Assembly: GCA_036939355.1 (NCBI GenBank)
Contig: JALLAP010000693.1
Span: 1-12,733 of the forward strand
DNA: 12,733 nucleotides
Direction: 5' to 3'
Source of the DNA: Thalassiosira profunda
Lineage: Eukaryota; Bacillariophyta; Thalassiosirophyceae; Thalassiosirales; Thalassiosiraceae
Numbering within the stretch: the first letter of the stretch is position 1; each line of letters begins with the position of its first letter. Below are positions 8,551 to 12,733 of the stretch, piece by piece. The notes beneath the pieces are model-generated. The model ran no database searches. It saw nothing but the letters and a program-made list of their open reading frames with translations, and had not been told where the DNA came from. The translations under genes and the position numbers were made by a program.

Positions 8551-8878
8551 GGCCAGCGCCTGGGGCTGGGCTGGGGTGTCGATGCTGGATGGTGAGCGTG
8601 AACTACCATAGCGCTTCTAGAGAGGGTGCACCTCACCGAATTCAGTCTCGTACGTCATAGTAGCCCTGGTACAATTCAGTTAGATTCTACGTAAGAATAA
8701 GTACAAAATCCGTTTTTCTTGTAGGAATTAAATTATGTAAATTATGTCACAATTGATGCGACATCTAACGCTCGGTTGATGCCGACTGTTTTTTGCCGTA
8801 GAAACATACCAGAGACCATGGGATTTTGCCCACAGTAGCCGCGGCGTCCTCCCCCAGCCGATCAACATCGCCTCTCAG

Positions 8879-8941
8879 CTGCGCCTTTTTTGCAGGCTCG
8901 CCGGTGAGGTATCGATGCAGCTCCGCCCAAAAAAGGCGCAG
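8879..8941. repeat. Perfect 13-bp inverted repeat with 37-bp spacer
   Basis: CTGCGCCTTTTTT (8879-8891) is the exact reverse complement of AAAAAAGGCGCAG (8929-8941). Transcribed from either strand it could fold into a hairpin. It lies in non-coding DNA between Hv1 and the small Cys-rich gene. It may be a transposon end remnant, an RNA structure or a regulatory site. Confidence 0.7.
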
Positions 8942-9228
8942 CCCGGGGGCCTACTGCGCCGGTTTATTCAATTCCTCCCGACCTGACCGTGCATGCACAA
9001 CCCGGCCTCAGCACGCACTATGCCCCTCCTACTGCCACCGAGCCCGGTATAACCCCCTCCCAGCGGCCGCCATCGATGGATATACCCATCGCGCGTCCTG
9101 GTGCCAGCGCGCGAGCTTCCACCGCCCCAAACGGATGCGTATGGCCGCTGATCGACCTCCTTATGACAAGGCCTCGGATGCTCTCACAGAGGGCCCAAGA
9201 TCGGACGTCATGGCGGCCGACGATGGAG

Positions 9229-9501
9229 CTAAAACGATACGGATGCGTCAATAATATATTTAACCATCGTCCGGGGCCGTTTGGGCGGCATCGGCGGCCG
9301 ATAAAGCTCCCGGATCACCGCCTTCTCCGGCGGCGTCAGCGGTGCACATCCCGCCGTGTGGTTGGGAGGCTCTAGGGCGCCTCCAACCCCCCTACCCCCG
9401 GCAAATTCGGCATCTACGTGACGGCCATGCTCATCCGCGTCGAGGACGCGCGCGGTTTGGGCGCGGAGGCCCGGCAGCAACAGGGCGGCGGCGGCCGACA
9501 T
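9229..9501 (-). CDS. Possible small protein, 90 aa, unrecognised
   Basis: The frame starts in a good context (CACCATGTC) and begins MSAAAALLLPGLRAQTARV, which could be a short targeting peptide. The rest is polar, with a Pro/Arg-rich PPMPPKRPRTMV near the end. There is no transmembrane segment, no Cys pattern and no family match I can name. GC-rich DNA produces such frames by chance, so this is a weak call. It could also be one exon of a spliced gene. Confidence 0.25.
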   Translation of the reverse strand: MSAAAALLLPGLRAQTARVLDADEHGRHVDAEFAGGRGVGGALEPPNHTAGCAPLTPPEKAVIRELYRPPMPPKRPRTMVKYIIDASVSF

Positions 9502-9920
9502 GGTGCAGGTGGTTGAAAGAGGGATGACGAACGGATTTTGGCTATTTTTGGCGGGCGGGCCCGTTCATCACCTAAATTAATCCGGGCGCGCCCGAAAAGT
9601 GCGCGCTACTATGAAATTTGAAAGTCTACGTAGGAATCGACCCCCTATGAATTCGGTGACCTCCACTCTTAGCCGCTGGATCTTTCTACTACTTATCTAT
9701 CTCAGTACAATAATTGAAATTTTGGTGGGAAAACGGATAAATGACCATTCCAGCCCCCCCGCCGCGCCCGACGCCCGCCCAGCTACTCGCTCGCTCCTTC
9801 TCGCTCCTCCGACCAGCCCAGCCCCAGCCAGCCCCTCACTCTTATCTTCCAAGCCCCAGTGCAGCCAATGGCAGGGAGGCCAGCGCATTCGACGATGGCG
9901 CCGCGCCGCCCTTGGCACGC

Positions 9921-10514
9921 ATGGCCGCTCTGGTGGCACTCGCGCTGCCGCTGGCGTCGTCGCAGCCGCCGCTGCCCAACCCCAGCCAATGTGTCGGCGC
10001 ATCGTGCACCTACGTGGGAGAATGTCGCTCCCACTCCGGCGTCTGCGGCGACACCGTGATGCACTGCAACGCGAACAGCATATGGGTGCCCGCTTGCGGT
10101 GGGGGCGGCGGATTTGTCAAGCCGGCTCCGTCGGTATCTTCACCGTCGCCTCCGACGAACCGGCCGATAGTACAGCCCCAACCCCAAACCGCGCCGGAGC
10201 CCCCAACAGACGCGCTTGCCTCTTTCAACGAGGAGCCGTCGTCGCGGCCGACGACCAACTGGGAGGGATGGCTCGCGAAAAGCGATCCTGCCAACCAGGG
10301 CGTTGTCGGCCTGACGACGGGGAAGGAGGGCGAGGAGGAGTACGTGGCATCGAATGCCACCGGGGGATTCAATCCCGACTCTTGGGGCTATCGGGAGGAG
10401 GAGGAGGAAGGGTGGTTGGACGGCATCGGCTTTCTGAACAGCGCTGCAAATAGGAGGACTTGGAAGGGGGCATTTCTTGCCTCGGCGGCGGCGGTTGGGG
10501 CTGTGCTGTCATGA
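9921..10514 (+). CDS. Small secreted or GPI-anchored Cys-rich protein, 197 aa
   Basis: The chosen ATG opens a signal peptide (MAALVALALPLASSQ). An in-frame ATG at 9741 would add 60 Pro/Ser/Arg-rich residues before it and bury the signal, so the later start is preferred. Residues 24-59 hold six cysteines (24, 29, 35, 42, 49, 59) in the pattern C-x4-C-x5-C-x6-C-x6-C-x9-C, with GECRS, VCG, HCN and W-x3-CGGGGG. This resembles the hevein or chitin-binding style of Cys spacing, but the likeness is loose. A Pro/Ser-rich linker, a WEGW motif, an acidic Glu-rich stretch and a FNPDSW motif follow. The last residues (KGAFLASAAAVGAVLS) form a hydrophobic tail as in GPI-anchored proteins. The same module and the WE-x-W and F-x-PD-x-W motifs occur in the minus-strand gene starting 88 bp further on, so the two are probably paralogous in this part. 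Function is unknown; a cell-wall or surface role is inferred. Confidence 0.72.
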   Translation: MAALVALALPLASSQPPLPNPSQCVGASCTYVGECRSHSGVCGDTVMHCNANSIWVPACGGGGGFVKPAPSVSSPSPPTNRPIVQPQPQTAPEPPTDALASFNEEPSSRPTTNWEGWLAKSDPANQGVVGLTTGKEGEEEYVASNATGGFNPDSWGYREEEEEGWLDGIGFLNSAANRRTWKGAFLASAAAVGAVLS

Positions 10515-10602
10515 CAGACATGATGTGTGCTCAAGAAAACAAAGTCGCCCACTCCTCGCAAGATATTTATGCAAACTGTCTTGTATCGCCAATGAATCAT
10601 AG
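10515..10602. other. 88-bp spacer between convergent paralogous genes
   Basis: The two stop codons (TGA at 10512-10514, TAG on minus at 10605-10603) are 88 bp apart. Transcripts of the two genes must end within this spacer or overlap as antisense. No clear poly(A) signal is visible. Confidence 0.6.
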
Positions 10603-12733
10603 CTATGTTGCGTATCGATGGAGGACGAGGAACGCAATCGCGACGGAAAGCGAGAATCTCGGCTTTGTCGACGCGCTGTGTGCGGTCGTCCACCATCGAA
10701 AGTCCTCCGGCTCTTCTTTGTTGTTGTTCTCCAGTCCGTTTTGCGCGTTCCAGTTGTCCCACGCGTCCGGATCGAAGCCCTCCCACGCGTCGCCTTTCCC
10801 CCCCGAGGCTCCGCCGTCGCCGGGACCGCTCGCCTGTGCTGCACCGCCAGAATCTGACTCACTAGCGGCACCACTGGAATCTGAATCACTAGCATCGCTA
10901 GCAGTCGCCCCGCTTTCCACCGCTTCTTCCTCCTCGTTTTTCTTGCCCACCCACGCCTCCCACGACGTGCTCGGGGATATTGTCGGCACGGTGTTCGGAC
11001 TGATCGTCTCTGCGAGCTTGATCTGGGCGCCTCCGCCGCCGCACGACGGAATCCACGAGCTCGCGCTGTTGCAGTGCACGATGCCGGAGCCGCAGAAGCC
11101 CAATCGCGAGCGACACTCGCCTTCGTAGTCGCAGGGCAATCCGCGGCACATGTCCTCCGTGGGAGCGTAGGACGGTTTGGGGGAGGGTTCGGGCGTCCAC
11201 CACGCCGGCTTTCGCGTGGGCTTTGGGGTTGTTCCCGGACTTGCCGGTTCGGCAGTGGGTTCTAGAGGAGTGCAACAATAAAGATGTTTAGTCATTGAGC
11301 AGATGATGGTCTCAGTACTGCAACAGAGCACTTACTTGGTGTGGGCCTGGTCGTTCGTTCGAACCACAATGTAAAGAAAGTAGCGTTGAGAAGGGCGAGC
11401 ATCGGAACGCAATGGTTGAAGCAAAATGTTTCAAGCACTCACCTTCCGGTCGGTTCCCACGTTGGCTTCGCCGTAGGCGGGGTGTTTATTCCAACACCAA
11501 CACAAGGCGTGAAGGCATAGCACGACCATCCCTTTGGACATTCGTTGGATTCGCCAGATGGACAGCGGCGAGGACACTCCGTAATCGCATGGTTCCAATC
11601 GGTTCCGCAGAAGAATGTCCCAAGAGGATCGCCTGGCTCGTAATAACGATCGTCCACATTTGCAGGAGTCGGTTGAGATGTTTCACCGCCACTTCCTTCA
11701 ACACTGTCGCCAGAAGGCGGACGACCGTTCACCAAATCGGAAATCCCCGCTGGGCTGTCAGTCGGGCTTCCGGTCCTTTCTGTGGTTGGCCGGTTACTGA
11801 TCGAGGGACTCATTGACGGCAACATTGTGGTGGGCGCCGCAGACACTGGAGGATCTGTCGGGACGACGTCACAGCTGGCCTTCCATGTAGCCAACTCATT
11901 GCAATAGAACCCTCCCGGTCCGCAGAAGCCTTGCGCCGATCGACAATGTTCTATATTGGCACAGGGCTCGCCTTCGCAGTCGGCAATCGGAGGCTCTGTT
12001 GGAGCATAAGTTGGAAAAAGGGCCGGAGTCGAAGTAGGCTGCGGCGAGACTGTCGGCTTTGGCTCAGTGGGAATGTTGGTTGGGGCTGGACTGGCCGTCG
12101 GCGATATTGTTCCGTCAACAGGCATCGGGGTCGGTTCCGGTGTAGGACGCTTCGTGATCACTCCCTTTTTGCAGTCGGCCTGAGCAAAGCATTGCTCGTC
12201 CGCTGGGCATTCGTTGTGGTGCCCAGACAAACACCTCTTATAACATCGTTCACTTGCGTCGCCCCAACTTTTACCGCAGAAGAAATACTTCTTGATATCA
12301 TCGTCTTGCAGAGGTGAATGTGTTGGCTCGTCAGTTTCAATCGGTGTCGGCGTCGGGGACCAGGTCTCCCCAGGGGCAAGCGACTCCTTTGGAGCATCCT
12401 CCTTCTTTGGCGCTGGTGCCGGTGCAGGGGCCTGACCGTTGCCGCCCTCCTTGATCTCGCCGTGCCTGCATCCAGCTTGGGCAAAACACTCCTCGCCGTT
12501 GGGGCACTCGAAATGTTCGCCCGACAAGCACCTCTTGTAACAACGCGTGGATGCATCGCCCCAGTCAACACCGCAAAAGAAGAAGTTGCGAATATCGTCT
12601 GCGTCCAAAGGCGACCGGGTCGGCGCCATCGTGTGCGCGGGGTTGCCTGTTGTCGGGGCCGCCGAAGGACTGAACGTCGGCTTTGGAGATATCGTCGGTC
12701 TCATTGTCGGCAACTGACCGATGTCGCAACCTT
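10603..12733 (-). CDS. Large modular Cys-rich PTxSP surface protein, C-terminal part
   Basis: The 5' end lies beyond the right edge; the frame is open there (...GCDIGQLPTMRPT). Exons are 12733-11443, 11346-11336 (11 nt) and 11261-10603, with introns of 96 and 74 bp. The joined sequence reads PTGRPTPKPTAEP, continuous with its Pro/Thr linkers. Two 6-Cys modules are visible. Module F (FFCG-x2-W...C-x3-C...ECP...C-x5-C) occurs three times, at 12587-12468, 12284-12171 and 11615-11502, and a GC at the window edge suggests the end of a fourth. Module R (C-x4-C-x5-CRS-x3-G-x-CG-x5-CN-x4-W-x3-C) occurs at 11978-11871 and 11148-11041. Linkers are PTxSP or PAPAP rich and likely O-glycosylated. After the last module come WEAW, a Ser/Asp/Gly-rich acidic region, FDPDAW, and a hydrophobic tail (SLSVAIAFLVL) that could be a GPI signal or membrane anchor. 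Such proteins are common in diatoms and are thought to be wall or adhesion components; the exact role is unknown. Confidence 0.85.
11336..11346 (-). other. 11-nt microexon of the large Cys-rich gene
   Basis: On the minus strand, GACCAG precedes and GTAAGTG follows the 11-nt segment GCCCACACCAA. The upstream exon ends in phase 2 (GGA AG) and the downstream exon starts AA CCC, so only with these 11 bases does the frame continue as GRPTPKPTAEP into the second R module. Direct joining of the outer exons would change the frame. Confidence 0.85.
12171..12587 (-). repeat. Intragenic tandem duplication of the F module
   Basis: Two adjacent copies share DD-I-(R/K), FFCG, WGDAS-x-RCYKRCLSG, ECP and CFAQA-x-C. 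They are much closer to each other than to the third copy (11615-11502), which has NHAITECPRRCPSG. A local duplication of module plus linker, after the split from the third copy, is the simplest explanation. Confidence 0.8.

Larger units (their letters stand above)
8551..9920. other. Gene-poor region between Hv1 and the small Cys-rich gene
   Basis: These 1.4 kb separate two divergently transcribed genes and presumably hold both promoters. Next to Hv1 it is AT-rich and contains an ACGTCA hexamer (8652-8657) and a tandem pair TAAATTATG (8729-8746). From 8820 to 9590 it is GC-rich with a long inverted repeat (8879-8941). A CCAAT sequence lies near 9864, about 55 bp before the start codon at 9921. 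The element TCTACGTA(A/G)GAAT occurs twice (8686-8698, 9625-9637). Only one weak ORF (9229-9501, minus) stands out. Confidence 0.45.

Noticed and set aside
8640..8670. Possible extra 5' exon of Hv1 (MTYETEF followed by GTGAGG, acceptor at CCATCCAG)
   Set aside because: The join gives the wrong phase for the Hv1 frame, and the ATG at 8550 already has an in-frame stop upstream.
9741..9920. Upstream in-frame ATG giving a 257-aa version of the small Cys-rich protein
   Set aside because: It would place 60 Pro/Arg-rich residues before a clear signal peptide; the region looks like a CT-rich leader with a CCAAT sequence.
9599..10453. 284-residue plus-strand frame with a hydrophobic stretch (WIFLLLIYLSTIIEIL)
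   Set aside because: Most of it overlaps the small Cys-rich gene in another frame and is Arg/Pro/Gly-biased; the signal peptide, ordered Cys module and hydrophobic tail favour the other frame.
10460..11128. 222-residue plus-strand frame opposite the large Cys-rich gene
   Set aside because: It is antisense to the ordered R module and acidic region and has only low-complexity Ser/Ala/Pro content.
1..12733. tRNA, rRNA, CRISPR arrays or bacterial-type operons
   Set aside because: No cloverleaf with conserved T-loop, no rRNA-like stretch and no regularly spaced repeats were seen; introns and gene layout are eukaryotic.

Overview
The window looks like nuclear DNA from a diatom, or a close stramenopile alga. 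The evidence is short spliceosomal introns of 74-122 bp (GT donors, mostly GTGAGT; CAG or TAG acceptors), a gag-like protein of the type carried by diatom Ty1/copia retrotransposons, an algal-type Hv1 proton channel, and secreted Cys-rich proteins with long PTxSP linkers. Assignment to diatoms is inference from remembered families; no database was searched.

Layout, left to right. Bases 1-610 (minus) hold the intact N-terminal 203 codons of a retrotransposon gag-like gene running off the left edge; a candidate 427-bp LTR lies behind it at 811-1237. Bases 1238-2417 are non-coding, with two inverted repeats, a possible TATA element and a CAC microsatellite. A single-exon 829-aa MYND-like zinc-finger protein follows (2418-4907, plus). 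Convergent to it is a five-exon aromatic amino acid hydroxylase (PAH type, minus, 5088-6982), reconstructed here as 512 aa and including a 21-nt microexon. Behind it in the same orientation is a two-exon voltage-gated proton channel (Hv1, minus, 7333-8550, 377 aa). A gene-poor stretch (8551-9920) contains a hairpin-like inverted repeat and one weak small ORF. The right end holds two related surface or secreted protein genes placed tail to tail: a small plus-strand protein (9921-10514) and a large modular minus-strand protein (10603 to beyond 12733).

The genes do not form one pathway. PAH makes tyrosine from phenylalanine, probably in the mitochondrion. Hv1 moves protons across membranes. The two Cys-rich proteins look extracellular and perhaps wall-associated, and share a 6-Cys module (C-x4-C-x5-C-x6-C-x6-C-x9-C). 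The large one also carries a second repeated 6-Cys module (C-x10-C-x3-C-x7-C-x5-C-x5-C). The least expected features are two microexons (21 and 11 nt) that no open-reading-frame scan would reveal. Skipping the 11-nt one would shift the large surface protein into another long open frame and remove its last Cys module and hydrophobic tail.
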